Of a stretch of 64,000 nucleotides of DNA, positions 42,900-51,952 are shown piece by piece; position 1 is the first letter of the stretch; each line of letters begins with the position of its first letter. The notes under the pieces were generated by a model. That model searched no databases and was not told the origin of the DNA. It saw nothing but the letters and a program-made list of their open reading frames with translations. A program made the translations under genes and the position numbers. Origin of the DNA: Pontixanthobacter aquaemixtae (GTDB taxonomy: Bacteria; Pseudomonadota; Alphaproteobacteria; Sphingomonadales; Sphingomonadaceae); assembly GCF_009827395.1 (NCBI RefSeq), contig NZ_WTYX01000001.1:460001-524000 (forward strand). The letters are read 5' to 3'.

Positions 42900-45821
42900 T
42901 CATTCGCTTTCCGTCGCTGCGCCTTTGTCGCCCGTCTCGGGCACAACGCGGAACTCGACCGCGTCGGTAGGCTGGAGATATCGCACTGCCAATGCCTGCA
43001 AATCCTTGCCGGTGATGTTCTTGTAACGGTCGCTGGCGGTTAAGAAGCGGCGGATGTCATCGGGATCGCTTTGCGCGCGATCGACCAGGCTCATCCAGCC
43101 GCTATTTGTCTTCAAACGGTTTTCAAGCGATTCCAGCACCGGCTGGCGCGCACGCTGGAGCGTGTCCTCGTCCGGCGCATTTGCGATGAGATCTTGCACC
43201 ACTTCGAGCAGAGCCGCCTTGGTCGCATCGAGCTGGGTCACATCGACCGACGCCCCCATCGAGAAGACGCCATAATCGCGATAAATGCTCGCCTGACTAC
43301 TATTCACCGAAGGGGAGTAAGTCTGGCCCAGCTCTTCGCGGAGCTTTTCGGTCAGCTTCAGCCGCACGACCCGTGCCAGCAGGCTGAGCGAGGAGGACAG
43401 TTCCCAATCGCTGTCGTCTGTGGTGGGCCAGACCAGCCGGATCATCGCCTGATCGGGTTCGCCGCCATGCGTAATCATATGCAGCCCGCGCTGCGCAGTG
43501 AACGGACGGATCCGCCGCGCATCATCATAGGGCTGGAAAGCGGCCTCGCGCGCGGGCAAGGCACCGAATGTTTCGGCGACCATCGAGATCACTTCATCCT
43601 CGTCAAAATCACCGACGATCGCCACTTCCATTGCACCGTTTGACAGCCGGTCGCCGATGACCTTTTCGAGCTGGTCGAAATCGAGCGCACGATATGCCTC
43701 GACAGGTTGCCGGGCGAAGCGTGGATCGTTGTCTGACAGGATCGCTCTCGATCCCTCGCCATAGGCCGAATTTGGTGTTTTCCCGAGACGCGCGAAGAAA
43801 TCATCGAGACCCTTGCGCCAAGGGCCCAGTCCTTCGGGGCGATAACCGGGATCGGTGACGTAAGCGGCGAACAATTGCAGCTGCAGCTTCAAATCGCGCG
43901 GCGTCGTAGTGGCGCCGCTCACGAAAGTTTCGCCCGCGCTGCCAAAACTCCCCGAGACCGACCGGCCGGCGAGGATCGATTGCAATTCATCGCGGCTATG
44001 CTGGCCCAATCCGCCGCTGCTGAGCAGGCCTGCCAGTTCTACCGCAAGCGGGTTTTCGGCCGAACGGAGCATGTCCCCGCCATCAATATAGGTGCGGATT
44101 GTTATCCGGTCGTCCTGCAGATCGGTGCTTTTCAGATTGAGCATTACGCCATTGGCGAAGCGGATGGTGCGGATGCCCAAATCTTCCGTCCGCTCGTCAG
44201 ACACCACCTCACCTGCGGGGCCGAAATCGGTATAGGCAAACTCGGCGGTCCCGGCGTCCTCGGGCGGTGCCAGCTCGCGGGAAAAGGCGGTGTTGACCGT
44301 CGATCGCAGTGCATCTGCGCCGCCATCGGGCGCGGTCTTGCCGGAAAAACGGATCAGCGGATTTTCGAGCAGCAGGAACTTTGCACGCATCGCAGCGAGC
44401 ACATTTTCTGGCGTAATGTCTGGCGCAAGCGCCTCAAAGCGGGCAAGCGATGCCTGCGGATCGGTGGTAACGCTCTCTCCGCGCGCAATGTCGAATGCGT
44501 CGCCCAGAAAATTGCTGTTGGTGCGGGTCGCGGCATTGGCTGCGGCGTTTTCGTAAGACGTGCGCAGACCGGCCACTTGTTCGGCAATTTCGGCTTCGGT
44601 GAAACCATGCATCAAGCCGCGCCGGAATTCGTCAATTGCGGTATCGAGGCCCAGTTTCCACCCGCCTTCTTCGGTGCTGACACGCAGCTGCACGGTTTCC
44701 GCAGATTTGAGGAAATCGCCCGAGGATATACCGACGCCGCGAAATGGCGGGTTTTCGCTACGCTGCAATCGTTGCAGCCGCCGCTGTAACGCACGGGCCC
44801 CGACGGTGGTCAGCAGGTTTTCGCGTCGCTCTTCGGCAGTGTCGGGCTTGTCCATATAGGGCGCGTGCCGCGACAGGGTGATGGTTTCGGTCAGCGCGGG
44901 GTCGAGGTAAATATCGGTTTGGCCGCGATATTCCGGATCGACGGGCCCGGCCTCAGGCTGATCGGGGGAGGGGGCGGCTTGCCAATCGGCAAACCGCGCG
45001 CGGATCTTGCTTTCGACCATCGCCGGATCGAAATCGCCCACCACAACCACCACCGTGTCGGCAGGGACATATTCACGTTCCCAGAATGCGCGCAGTCCTT
45101 GCGCGGTTGCGCCTTCGAGCGTTTCGATCGTGCCGATCGGCAGGCGCTGCGTCGCATGCGATCCGGGATAGGAAAATTCCAATCCATCGACGAGATCCTT
45201 GAATCCGAAACTGTTGCGCACCCGCCGCTCGGACAGGATAACGCCGCGTTCGCGCTCGACCGCTTCTTCTGTGATGGTCAGCTCGCTGGCGGTTTCACGC
45301 ATCAGCGTCAGCGCCGTGTCGAGCAGTTCTTCCTCTGCCTTGGGTAAATTGAGCTTGTACTGGGTGCGGTCAAACCCGGTGGAGGCATTGGTATCCGCGC
45401 CGAAGGCCAGCCCCAATCGCTCAAGCAGTTTGACCATTTCGCCTTCGGGCACATTGGTCGATCCGTTGAATGCCATATGTTCGACATAATGCGCAAAGCC
45501 GCGCTCTTCATCGCGTTCGTCGAGCGAACCGGTGGCTATTTCCATGCGCACCAGAGCGGTATTTTCCGGGCGGTCATTGCGCCGGATGATGTAGCGCATT
45601 CCGTTGTCGAGCTTGCCGAAAGTCCAACCGTCCTCGGGTGAAAACTCGCTATCCTCGAGATCCCAATCGGCCGGGTCCCAGCCGGAAGTCGCGGCGACAG
45701 GTGCGGGTTCGGCAAGGTCAACCTGGCCTGCCTCAGCGCCATCTTGCGCGGCAAGCGGAGCGGCAAGGGCAGTGGTCAGGAAAAGCGACAGCGCGGCGCG
45801 CGTAAAGATGCGGGATTTCAT
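42900..45821 (-). CDS. M16 family zinc metallopeptidase (insulinase-like), exported
   Basis: 973 residues with a signal peptide (FTRAALSLFLTTALAAPLAA). The inverted zinc motif HYVEH (H111, E114, H115) is intact, with the distal Glu in the ERERGVILSE region. Four M16 modules can be seen: two in each half, the second half being inactive as usual (for example RPFTAQRGLHMITHGG, QAMIRLVWPT). The periplasmic location suggests degradation of peptides or signal-peptide remnants. It lies between purC and purS on the same strand, with 70 bp and 115 bp gaps. Confidence 0.92.
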   Translation of the reverse strand: MKSRIFTRAALSLFLTTALAAPLAAQDGAEAGQVDLAEPAPVAATSGWDPADWDLEDSEFSPEDGWTFGKLDNGMRYIIRRNDRPENTALVRMEIATGSLDERDEERGFAHYVEHMAFNGSTNVPEGEMVKLLERLGLAFGADTNASTGFDRTQYKLNLPKAEEELLDTALTLMRETASELTITEEAVERERGVILSERRVRNSFGFKDLVDGLEFSYPGSHATQRLPIGTIETLEGATAQGLRAFWEREYVPADTVVVVVGDFDPAMVESKIRARFADWQAAPSPDQPEAGPVDPEYRGQTDIYLDPALTETITLSRHAPYMDKPDTAEERRENLLTTVGARALQRRLQRLQRSENPPFRGVGISSGDFLKSAETVQLRVSTEEGGWKLGLDTAIDEFRRGLMHGFTEAEIAEQVAGLRTSYENAAANAATRTNSNFLGDAFDIARGESVTTDPQASLARFEALAPDITPENVLAAMRAKFLLLENPLIRFSGKTAPDGGADALRSTVNTAFSRELAPPEDAGTAEFAYTDFGPAGEVVSDERTEDLGIRTIRFANGVMLNLKSTDLQDDRITIRTYIDGGDMLRSAENPLAVELAGLLSSGGLGQHSRDELQSILAGRSVSGSFGSAGETFVSGATTTPRDLKLQLQLFAAYVTDPGYRPEGLGPWRKGLDDFFARLGKTPNSAYGEGSRAILSDNDPRFARQPVEAYRALDFDQLEKVIGDRLSNGAMEVAIVGDFDEDEVISMVAETFGALPAREAAFQPYDDARRIRPFTAQRGLHMITHGGEPDQAMIRLVWPTTDDSDWELSSSLSLLARVVRLKLTEKLREELGQTYSPSVNSSQASIYRDYGVFSMGASVDVTQLDATKAALLEVVQDLIANAPDEDTLQRARQPVLESLENRLKTNSGWMSLVDRAQSDPDDIRRFLTASDRYKNITGKDLQALAVRYLQPTDAVEFRVVPETGDKGAATESE

Positions 45822-45891
45822 CCCGTTCTCATGCCCAACTAAGCCTGAACCCGCAACAACGGGCTGAAAGCAAAGGCCCGGCTCTAAACGG

Positions 45892-46692
45892 TTACTTCTT
45901 CGGCGGAGTGGTGCGCAATTTGCTGCGATGGGCGTTCATGTCGAGTACTTCGCCGGGGCCATTATCGTCATTCTGGAGGATGCCCAGACGCCGGGCTACT
46001 TCCTGATAGGCTTCTTCTTCGCCGCCCAGATCTTGCCGGAAACGGTCTTTGTCCATTTTTTCGTTGGTTTTCATGTCCCACAGGCGGCAGCCATCGGGGC
46101 TAATTTCGTCGGCGAGAATGACGCGGCTGAAATCGCCGTCGAACAGCCGGCCGAATTCCAGTTTGAAATCGATCAGGCGGATATCGATGGCGGCGAACAT
46201 TCCGCACAGGAAATCGTTGATACGGATCGCCATGCTGGCGATATCCTGCATTTCTTCCTGGCTTGCCCAGTTGAAGCAGGCGATGTGTTCTTCGGACACC
46301 AGCGGATCGCCAAGCGCGTCGTCCTTGTAATAATACTCGATCAATGTGTGCGGCAGCGGGTCGCCTTCATTGAGGCCGAGCCGCTTGCAAATCGAGCCCG
46401 CAGCGACATTGCGCAGGACCACTTCGATCGGCACAATTTCGCATTGGCGGATCAATTGCTCGCGCATGTTCAGCCGGCGGATAAAGTGAGTCGGGATGCC
46501 GATATGGCTGAGACGGGAAAACACATATTCGCTTATGCGATTATTGATCACGCCTTTGCCGTTGATCGTGCCCTTTTTCTCCGCATTGAACGCGGTCGCA
46601 TCATCCTTGAAATATTGGATGATCGTGCCCGGTTCGGGACCTTCGTAAAGGACCTTGGCTTTGCCTTCATAGATCTTGCGGCGACGGGACAT
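45892..46692 (-). CDS. purC: Phosphoribosylaminoimidazole-succinocarboxamide synthase
   Basis: 266 residues; SAICAR synthase of purine biosynthesis. It starts [20 protein letters not shown], then [31 protein letters not shown], the [10 protein letters not shown] catalytic strand and [13 protein letters not shown]. The C-terminus is slightly longer than in E. coli ([19 protein letters not shown] tail). It is first of the purC / M16 peptidase / purS / purQ series, with a stem-loop in the 104-bp gap upstream. Confidence 0.96.
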   Translation of the reverse strand: MSRRRKIYEGKAKVLYEGPEPGTIIQYFKDDATAFNAEKKGTINGKGVINNRISEYVFSRLSHIGIPTHFIRRLNMREQLIRQCEIVPIEVVLRNVAAGSICKRLGLNEGDPLPHTLIEYYYKDDALGDPLVSEEHIACFNWASQEEMQDIASMAIRINDFLCGMFAAIDIRLIDFKLEFGRLFDGDFSRVILADEISPDGCRLWDMKTNEKMDKDRFRQDLGGEEEAYQEVARRLGILQNDDNGPGEVLDMNAHRSKLRTTPPKK

Positions 46693-46717
46693 GCGCGGGT
46701 TCCTTCGAAAATAGCAG

Positions 46718-46748
46718 CGCCCCGGCGGACTGCGATAGTGCCGGGGCG
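46718..46748. terminator. GC-rich hairpin between nhaP-like gene and purC
   Basis: A perfect 9-bp stem (CGCCCCGGC / GCCGGGGCG) with a 13-nt loop lies between the antiporter stop (46797) and the purC start (46692). It is consistent with a minus-strand terminator, or with a leader hairpin of purC. The T-run after it (CTGCTATTTTC) is only moderate. Confidence 0.5.
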
Positions 46749-46796
46749 TTTGCGCTGTTTACCGCCTGACGGGAAAAAGCGCAATCAATGAGGCAA

Positions 46797-48101
46797 TCAA
46801 TGGGTAGGCGGCGGCAGTTCTTCTTCAACCGCAGGCACATGCTTGGCTTTGAGGCTTTCTATCAGCTTGCCCAGAGTCGCACGCTGGACCAGTACGGAGA
46901 ACAGCACTGCGGCGAATGTCGCGGCGAGCAACAGGTCGCGGGTCGGCCCTTCTGGCAGAGACAATGCCAGTGCAATCGAAATGCCCCCGCGCAGACCGCC
47001 CCACCAAAGCACTCTTCCGGCGCCCTTTTGATCGAGCCGCGCCGCAGGGATGATCTTGGTGGCGCTGCCCACCGCAATACCGCGCGCCGCCAGCGTAATC
47101 ACGATCGCAGCGATGCCGAGCATTACGTGCGGAATGCCGGGAACAAGCGCGATCAGTTCGAGCCCGATCAGCAGGAACAGTACCGAATTGAGCAATTCAT
47201 CGACCAGCTCCCAGAATTTGAGAACATAATCGCGGGTCACGTCGCTCATCGCGAAGCTGACGCCGTGATTGCCGATCAGAAGGCCGGCGACCGCCATCGC
47301 CAGCGGGCCGGACAGGTGGAACTGCGTGCAAAGCGCGTATCCGCCCATCACGATCGCCAGCGTAATCAGCACTTCGAGCGTATATTCATCCATGCTCGCC
47401 AGCGCGCGGTAACCGACATATCCGAACACCAGGCCAACCAGCACCCCGCCGCCTGCCTCGATCGCGAACAATCGCGCGCCCTCGCTTAGCGAGAAATCCG
47501 CGCCCGTCACTGCGGCGCCAAGCAGGATCGTGAACACAACGATGCCCACCCCGTCATTGAACAGGCTTTCTCCGGCGACCGCCGATTGGAGCGAAGCCGG
47601 GACGTTTTCTTCCTTGAGCACACCCAGCACCGAAACCGGATCGGTGGGCGATATCAATGCGCCGAAAACGAAGTACCAGATCGGCTCGATCGCAAGGCCG
47701 AGCAATGCGCCCACGCCCCAGGTGGCAAGTCCGATAAGAACTGTTGAGAATATCACGCCCACGGTCGAAAGCAGAAGGACCGGAAGCCACGCGACGCGCA
47801 GCCGGTCGAGATCGACATGCAGCGCCCCGGCAAACAGCAGGAAGCTCAGCATTCCTTGCAACAGCGTGTCGGTAAAGTTCATCTGGGTGAGCAAGTCCGC
47901 CACCCAATTGTCCAGCGTGATGCCCGGAATAAAAGCGTCGGCAATCATCAATCCGATGGCCGCGATCGCGCCCATCACGGTCAGGCCGATGACATGCGGC
48001 AATTTGATGAAATGGTGATTGAGCCAGCCAAGCACCGCAGAGGCGACGACCAGAATTGCAGCAATGTCGAAAGGCGAAAACGCGGATGATGTCTCGTGCA
48101 T
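46797..48101 (-). CDS. Cation:proton antiporter, CPA1 family (NhaP-like)
   Basis: 434 residues from ATG 48101; the frame is open 85 codons upstream, across the divergent hydratase start, with no membrane or family character. About 12 hydrophobic segments. Conserved CPA1 motifs: ALISPTDPVSVLGVLKEE, GESLFNDGVGIVVF (the FND ion-binding motif) and WWGGLRGGISIALALSLP. The acidic/Pro tail VEEELPPPTH is cytosolic. Sodium extrusion with proton import is expected. It is divergent from the enoyl-CoA hydratase gene. Confidence 0.93.
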   Translation of the reverse strand: MHETSSAFSPFDIAAILVVASAVLGWLNHHFIKLPHVIGLTVMGAIAAIGLMIADAFIPGITLDNWVADLLTQMNFTDTLLQGMLSFLLFAGALHVDLDRLRVAWLPVLLLSTVGVIFSTVLIGLATWGVGALLGLAIEPIWYFVFGALISPTDPVSVLGVLKEENVPASLQSAVAGESLFNDGVGIVVFTILLGAAVTGADFSLSEGARLFAIEAGGGVLVGLVFGYVGYRALASMDEYTLEVLITLAIVMGGYALCTQFHLSGPLAMAVAGLLIGNHGVSFAMSDVTRDYVLKFWELVDELLNSVLFLLIGLELIALVPGIPHVMLGIAAIVITLAARGIAVGSATKIIPAARLDQKGAGRVLWWGGLRGGISIALALSLPEGPTRDLLLAATFAAVLFSVLVQRATLGKLIESLKAKHVPAVEEELPPPTH

Positions 48102-48193
48102 GTGCGGCGCATAGCCCGACGATGCGGGATTGCCAAACCTTGCCAATCGTAGCTGGCCTTGCCGCTTCCGGGGGACTGCGCCATTGATGCGCA

Positions 48194-48949
48194 ATGACCA
48201 TGAGATTTGAGCGCGATGGCGCGATTGGATATTTGCTGATTGACCGCGCCGCGAAACGCAATGCCGTGTCGCTGGCGATGTGGCAAAGCATCCCTGCTTT
48301 GATCGACGGAATAGAAACCGAAGCGGGATTGCGGGTGGTCGTTGTGAAATCGGCATCAGGCGGCGCGTTCAGCGTCGGCGCGGATATTCACGAAATGCTG
48401 GAAAATCGGGGCAATTCCGACTGGTTGGCGCAAAATCGCGCGGCTATTTCACAGGCGCAGCACCGGCTTGCGCGGTGTTCGGTCCCGACCATTGCGTTCA
48501 TTGAAGGGGACGCGATGGGCGGCGGCTGCGCGATTGCTTTGGCATGCGATATCCGCATGGCCACCGGCGCGGCCAGGCTGGGGGTTACCCCTGCGCGGCT
48601 GGGGCTGGTTTACCCATTCCACGATATCAAACTGCTCAGCGATCTTGTCGGGCCGGGGCAAGCGAAAAGATTGCTGTTCACGGGTGAACATCTTTCCGCA
48701 TCCGAAGCCGCGCGGATCGGATTGGTCGATATCATTGCCGACGAGGTTGGTGATTTGGCGCTGTCTATCGCCAGAAATTCCGGACGTTCCAACAAAGCAA
48801 TGAAGCTGATGATGCGCCGCGTGCTTGATGGCCAGAGCGATGAGGATGCGATGACCCGAAAGATGTTTGCCGATGCCTTTACCGACGATGACTTTGCCGA
48901 AGGGGCAACCGCCTTTGCCGAAAAACGCCCGGCCAAGTTTGCTGATTAG
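48194..48949 (+). CDS. Enoyl-CoA hydratase/isomerase family protein
   Basis: 251 residues of the crotonase fold. The oxyanion-hole segments are AFSVGADIHEM (first) and GDAMGGGCAIALACDIRMA (second). The usual Glu pair of true hydratases is not obvious at LGLVYPFHDIK, so an isomerase or other crotonase activity is possible. It is 10 bp before an SDR of the 2,4-dienoyl-CoA reductase type; together they suggest unsaturated fatty-acid beta-oxidation. ATG 48194 or the ATG two codons later may be the start. Confidence 0.85.
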   Translation: MTMRFERDGAIGYLLIDRAAKRNAVSLAMWQSIPALIDGIETEAGLRVVVVKSASGGAFSVGADIHEMLENRGNSDWLAQNRAAISQAQHRLARCSVPTIAFIEGDAMGGGCAIALACDIRMATGAARLGVTPARLGLVYPFHDIKLLSDLVGPGQAKRLLFTGEHLSASEAARIGLVDIIADEVGDLALSIARNSGRSNKAMKLMMRRVLDGQSDEDAMTRKMFADAFTDDDFAEGATAFAEKRPAKFAD

Positions 48950-48959
48950 GAGATTAGGA

Positions 48960-49856
48960 ATGGATATTGCCAAGCTGATGTATCGCGACGGTCTGCTCGC
49001 GGGTGAGCGAATTTTGGTCACTGGCGGCGGGACCGGCTTGGGGCGCGAAATGACCGAGGCTTTCCTGAAGCTTGGGGCGACGGTGCATATTTGCGGGCGG
49101 CGCCCGAACAAGCTGGATGAAACCGCCGGTGAATTGATGGCCGCGCATGGCGGAAGTGTGGTGGGCCATGCGTGCGATATCCGCGATGCAGAAGCGATTG
49201 ATGCGATGGTCGGCGCGATCTGGGCCGATGGCGGCGCGTTGACCGGTGTCGTGAACAATGCGGCGGGCAATTTTATCAGCCGGACCGAGGACCTTTCTAT
49301 CAACGGCTTCAATGCGATTTCGGATATCGTGTTCCGCGGGACTTTCTATCTGACTCACAATGTCGGCAAACGTCTGATTGCAGAAGAAAAGAAGGCGAGC
49401 TTTCTCTCCATCCTGACGACTTGGGTGTGGAATGGGGGGCCCTTCGTGGTGCCGTCGGCCATGTCAAAATCGGCGATCAACACCATGACCCAGAGCCTTG
49501 CGGTCGAATGGGGGCGGTACGGCCTACGGTTCAACGCCATTGCACCGGGCCTGTTCCCGACCGACGGGATGAGCGCGCGGCTCTCTCCCGGCGGTCGCGG
49601 CGACAATTCCAGTGACCAGATGAATCCGATGGGTCGCCACGGCGAAATGCACGAGCTTGCCAATCTGGCCGTGTTCCTGATGGGCCCGGGCGCGGAATGG
49701 GTGAACGGGCAGACTATAGCGATTGATGGTGCCGGCTATCAGGCATCTGGCGGGAACTTCTTCCAGTCACTGGCACCTTTGGGCGACGCGGAATGGGAGC
49801 AAATGCGTTCTATGATCAAGAGCACCAATGCCAAAGACAAAGCCGATCGCAGCTAA
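48960..49856 (+). CDS. SDR family oxidoreductase, 2,4-dienoyl-CoA reductase-like
   Basis: 298 residues from ATG 48960 (GGAG-like AGGAGATTAGG upstream). Cofactor motif VTGGGTGLGREM near residue 23, NNAAGNFIS, and VEWGRYGLRFNAIAPG. At the catalytic site the usual Tyr-x-x-x-Lys reads SAMSKSAIN, with Ser in place of Tyr, as in mammalian-type 2,4-dienoyl-CoA reductases, which use other residues. It is translated just after the crotonase gene, so a role in degrading polyunsaturated acyl-CoA is likely. Confidence 0.87.
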   Translation: MDIAKLMYRDGLLAGERILVTGGGTGLGREMTEAFLKLGATVHICGRRPNKLDETAGELMAAHGGSVVGHACDIRDAEAIDAMVGAIWADGGALTGVVNNAAGNFISRTEDLSINGFNAISDIVFRGTFYLTHNVGKRLIAEEKKASFLSILTTWVWNGGPFVVPSAMSKSAINTMTQSLAVEWGRYGLRFNAIAPGLFPTDGMSARLSPGGRGDNSSDQMNPMGRHGEMHELANLAVFLMGPGAEWVNGQTIAIDGAGYQASGGNFFQSLAPLGDAEWEQMRSMIKSTNAKDKADRS

Positions 49857-49891
49857 GGCAAGATTTCGCGGTTCATCGGCACCGGTTGCGG

Positions 49892-50494
49892 CTACATAAC
49901 GGCCTGGATCACGAAGAATTTCGAACCGTAATCTTTCCACATCATTTCCCGAACCGTGAATGATTGGAACAGTTTAGCATAACGCTCCGTCACTTCGTCA
50001 CAGTTTTTGAAGTGGCGAACATGCGAAAAAGCGGGGAAGTTCGGAACTGACCCGAGCAAAGTCGCACCCGGTTTTATACGCCGCAGAACGTCGATTTCGT
50101 CTTCGACATGTTCCAGAAATTCCAGCATCACGACGCAGTCATAATTGCCGTCCTCAAGCGAGTTATCCGCTCTGATATCTGCGCATATAAAGCTGTAGTC
50201 AGGGCAGGCCTTTTGCCCTTTGACGGTAGCGACCAGGCTGAAGTCTAGCCCGGTATAGGACGGCACGCCCTGGTCAAACAGCATCGCCGCGAACTGCCCC
50301 GGTCCGCATCCAATATCGAGAATATTTTCAAAGCCTTCGCGCGAAATACGGTCTGCTATCACCGCCCACATCGGGAAATAGGGTGACTGCGTATAATGCG
50401 CCGATCGATGATCGACTGCGAGGAACTTGCGGTCATAAAAATTTGACGGCCGCTCCGGATTTCCGGTTTTGTTGTGATGGGAAGGCGCGCTCAT
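49892..50494 (-). CDS. Class I SAM-dependent methyltransferase
   Basis: 200 residues. SAM motif I is ILDIGCGPGQFAAMLF, followed by YTGLDFSLVAT and the motif at VVMLEFLEHVEDEIDVLRRI, a pattern shared with UbiG/Methyltransf_23 enzymes. The substrate is not evident. It lies downstream of the tRNA-Phe gene on the same strand. The hairpin between them suggests it is transcribed separately. Confidence 0.83.
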   Translation of the reverse strand: MSAPSHHNKTGNPERPSNFYDRKFLAVDHRSAHYTQSPYFPMWAVIADRISREGFENILDIGCGPGQFAAMLFDQGVPSYTGLDFSLVATVKGQKACPDYSFICADIRADNSLEDGNYDCVVMLEFLEHVEDEIDVLRRIKPGATLLGSVPNFPAFSHVRHFKNCDEVTERYAKLFQSFTVREMMWKDYGSKFFVIQAVM

Positions 50495-50545
50495 TGGTGT
50501 GGTTTACGCTCACCCCGCGCAATTGGGAAGCGTCAACGCCGGATC

Positions 50546-50582
50546 AAAACTCGCGTAGACGGGATTTCGCCCTTGGCGAGTT
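50546..50582 (-). terminator. Probable terminator after tRNA-Phe
   Basis: On the minus strand AACTCGC and GCGAGTT pair as a 7-bp outer stem with a small GGG/CCC inner stem, followed by TTTG, about 25 bp after the tRNA end. It would separate the tRNA transcript from the methyltransferase gene. Confidence 0.5.
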
Positions 50583-50607
50583 GCGCGATCAATTCTGCTG
50601 AGGGGAA

Positions 50608-50683
50608 TGGTGCCTCGAGGTGGATTCGAACCACCGACACCACGATTTTCAATCGTGTGCTCTACCAACTGAGCTATCGAGGC
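50608..50683 (-). tRNA. tRNA-Phe (GAA)
   Basis: 76 nt with an encoded CCA end. The acceptor stem GCCTCGA/TCGAGGC is perfect (7 bp), the D arm contains AGCTCAGTTGGTAGAGC, the anticodon loop reads TTGAAAA with anticodon GAA, and the T loop is TTCGAAT. The discriminator base is A. It lies 103 bp downstream of yacG on the same strand, completing the infA-maf-RNase-yacG-tRNA-Phe order. Confidence 0.98.
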
Positions 50684-50786
50684 ATTCATATCGCCGCGAA
50701 CCACCGGAGTGGCTGCTGGATAATGGAAGAGCGCCTATGGCGAAGCAGCGCGCGCTTGGCAAGGGCCTAAGTGACTCGAAAGGGCG

Positions 50787-50963
50787 CTATTTCTGCGTTT
50801 CCCAATCGCCGGTCGCAAGTTCCTCTGGAGAGGCAGGGCGTCCGGGCACCGCATAGCCATCGCCAAACCACTGGTTCAAATCGCGATCACGGCATCCGCG
50901 CGAACAGAAAGGGTGAAATTCCTCCACGCGTGCTTTCTTACAAATGGGGCAGGCTTTGCTCAT
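50787..50963 (-). CDS. yacG: DNA gyrase inhibitor YacG
   Basis: 58-residue zinc-finger protein, from ATG 50963. Zinc ligands CPIC (near residue 5) and CSRGCRD (Cys pair) form the four-Cys site, followed by LNQWFGDGYAVPG, the standard YacG segment. It binds GyrB in E. coli and blocks DNA binding by gyrase. The ATG overlaps the stop of the RNase E/G-like gene by one base (TGATG), so it is coupled to it. The longer frame to 51074 is only the upstream gene read in another frame. Confidence 0.93.
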   Translation of the reverse strand: MSKACPICKKARVEEFHPFCSRGCRDRDLNQWFGDGYAVPGRPASPEELATGDWETQK

Positions 50964-51952
50964 CACGGGCTCTCTAGAGGGACTGCCTGGGCAAATCCAC
51001 CTTCCATCGCAAGCGTCGGGTCGCGTTCGATCCTGATTTCGCGCCCGGTGCGCTGGGCCAGAGATTGTAGCCACGGCGCTGTCAGCTTGTCTGCCACCGC
51101 ATGATGGCAGCGCAGCAGAATGGCGCCGGGGTCGGTGACTTCTTCAGCGCGGCGCAGCAGCAATCTTGCAGCAGCACCGGTGCGCGAGAAATGGGTGCGG
51201 TGGAGAAGAGACGGGCGCTCCAGCCGGGCAACGATCTGGACGAAGCCAAAGCCGTTCATCGCTGTTTTTTCATGCGGCCAATCGCCAAGCGCCGCGGCAA
51301 GCGCATCGTCAACTGCCTTGCGGTCAGACTTGGCTTCCAATGTAGGAAAGTCGATCCCGATCGAACCGCCAATATCAAACCGGCCCAGCGCTTTGGCAAT
51401 CGGCCTGCAAGCGGCCAGGGCAAGCTCGCGAGGGGCAAGTGCGCCATCAATATCGATCAAGGTCATTGCGGGCGTGGGTGAAAAGTGCAGCGATCCGCCT
51501 TTGAAATCATAGAATCCGGTCCACGCGTCGTCATAGATTTCTTCCCAGAAATCATCGGGAAATTGGCGGACAATCTGAACCGTGTCGCCCGCGGCTCTTA
51601 TGCTGTCGGCTAGCGTTGGGGCAGGGCATAGGGGAAGCTCCGTCGGCCGCGCCTGCGCCCGTTTTACGCGTCCGCTTTCACCGATCTGGCTTCGGGTAAT
51701 CTCGATCCGCAAGCTTGCCCCTTGTACCGCATCGCGCGGCAGGTGGCTGACAAGCACTTCTTCGCCATTTGCCAATTGCGCCGTACCGCGCGCACTTCCC
51801 TTGGCGCGGGATACAAGCTTTGCTTCTTCCACTTGGCCGGCGGATGCTTTGCCCGGCCAATCGACGCGGGCGCGTAGTGCGGTTCCGCCGAGCATCGCGA
51901 GCGCGCGATGTTCACCGATGCCTTCTTCAACCAGCCAGTCAGCCAATGGCAA
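50963..51952 (-). CDS. Short ribonuclease E/G family protein
   Basis: 329 residues, well below the roughly 490 of RNase G. The catalytic half is recognisable: TLIDIDGALAPRELALAACR corresponds to the first metal-binding Asp strand and GGSIGIDFPTLEAKSDRKAV to the second (GGLIVIDF in RNase E). The S1 domain is not obvious and the C-terminal zinc-link CPxC is absent. It may be an active but trimmed nuclease; neighbours (maf before it with a 14-bp overlap, yacG after it) are those of the alphaproteobacterial housekeeping locus. Confidence 0.82.
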   Translation of the reverse strand: MPLADWLVEEGIGEHRALAMLGGTALRARVDWPGKASAGQVEEAKLVSRAKGSARGTAQLANGEEVLVSHLPRDAVQGASLRIEITRSQIGESGRVKRAQARPTELPLCPAPTLADSIRAAGDTVQIVRQFPDDFWEEIYDDAWTGFYDFKGGSLHFSPTPAMTLIDIDGALAPRELALAACRPIAKALGRFDIGGSIGIDFPTLEAKSDRKAVDDALAAALGDWPHEKTAMNGFGFVQIVARLERPSLLHRTHFSRTGAAARLLLRRAEEVTDPGAILLRCHHAVADKLTAPWLQSLAQRTGREIRIERDPTLAMEGGFAQAVPLESP

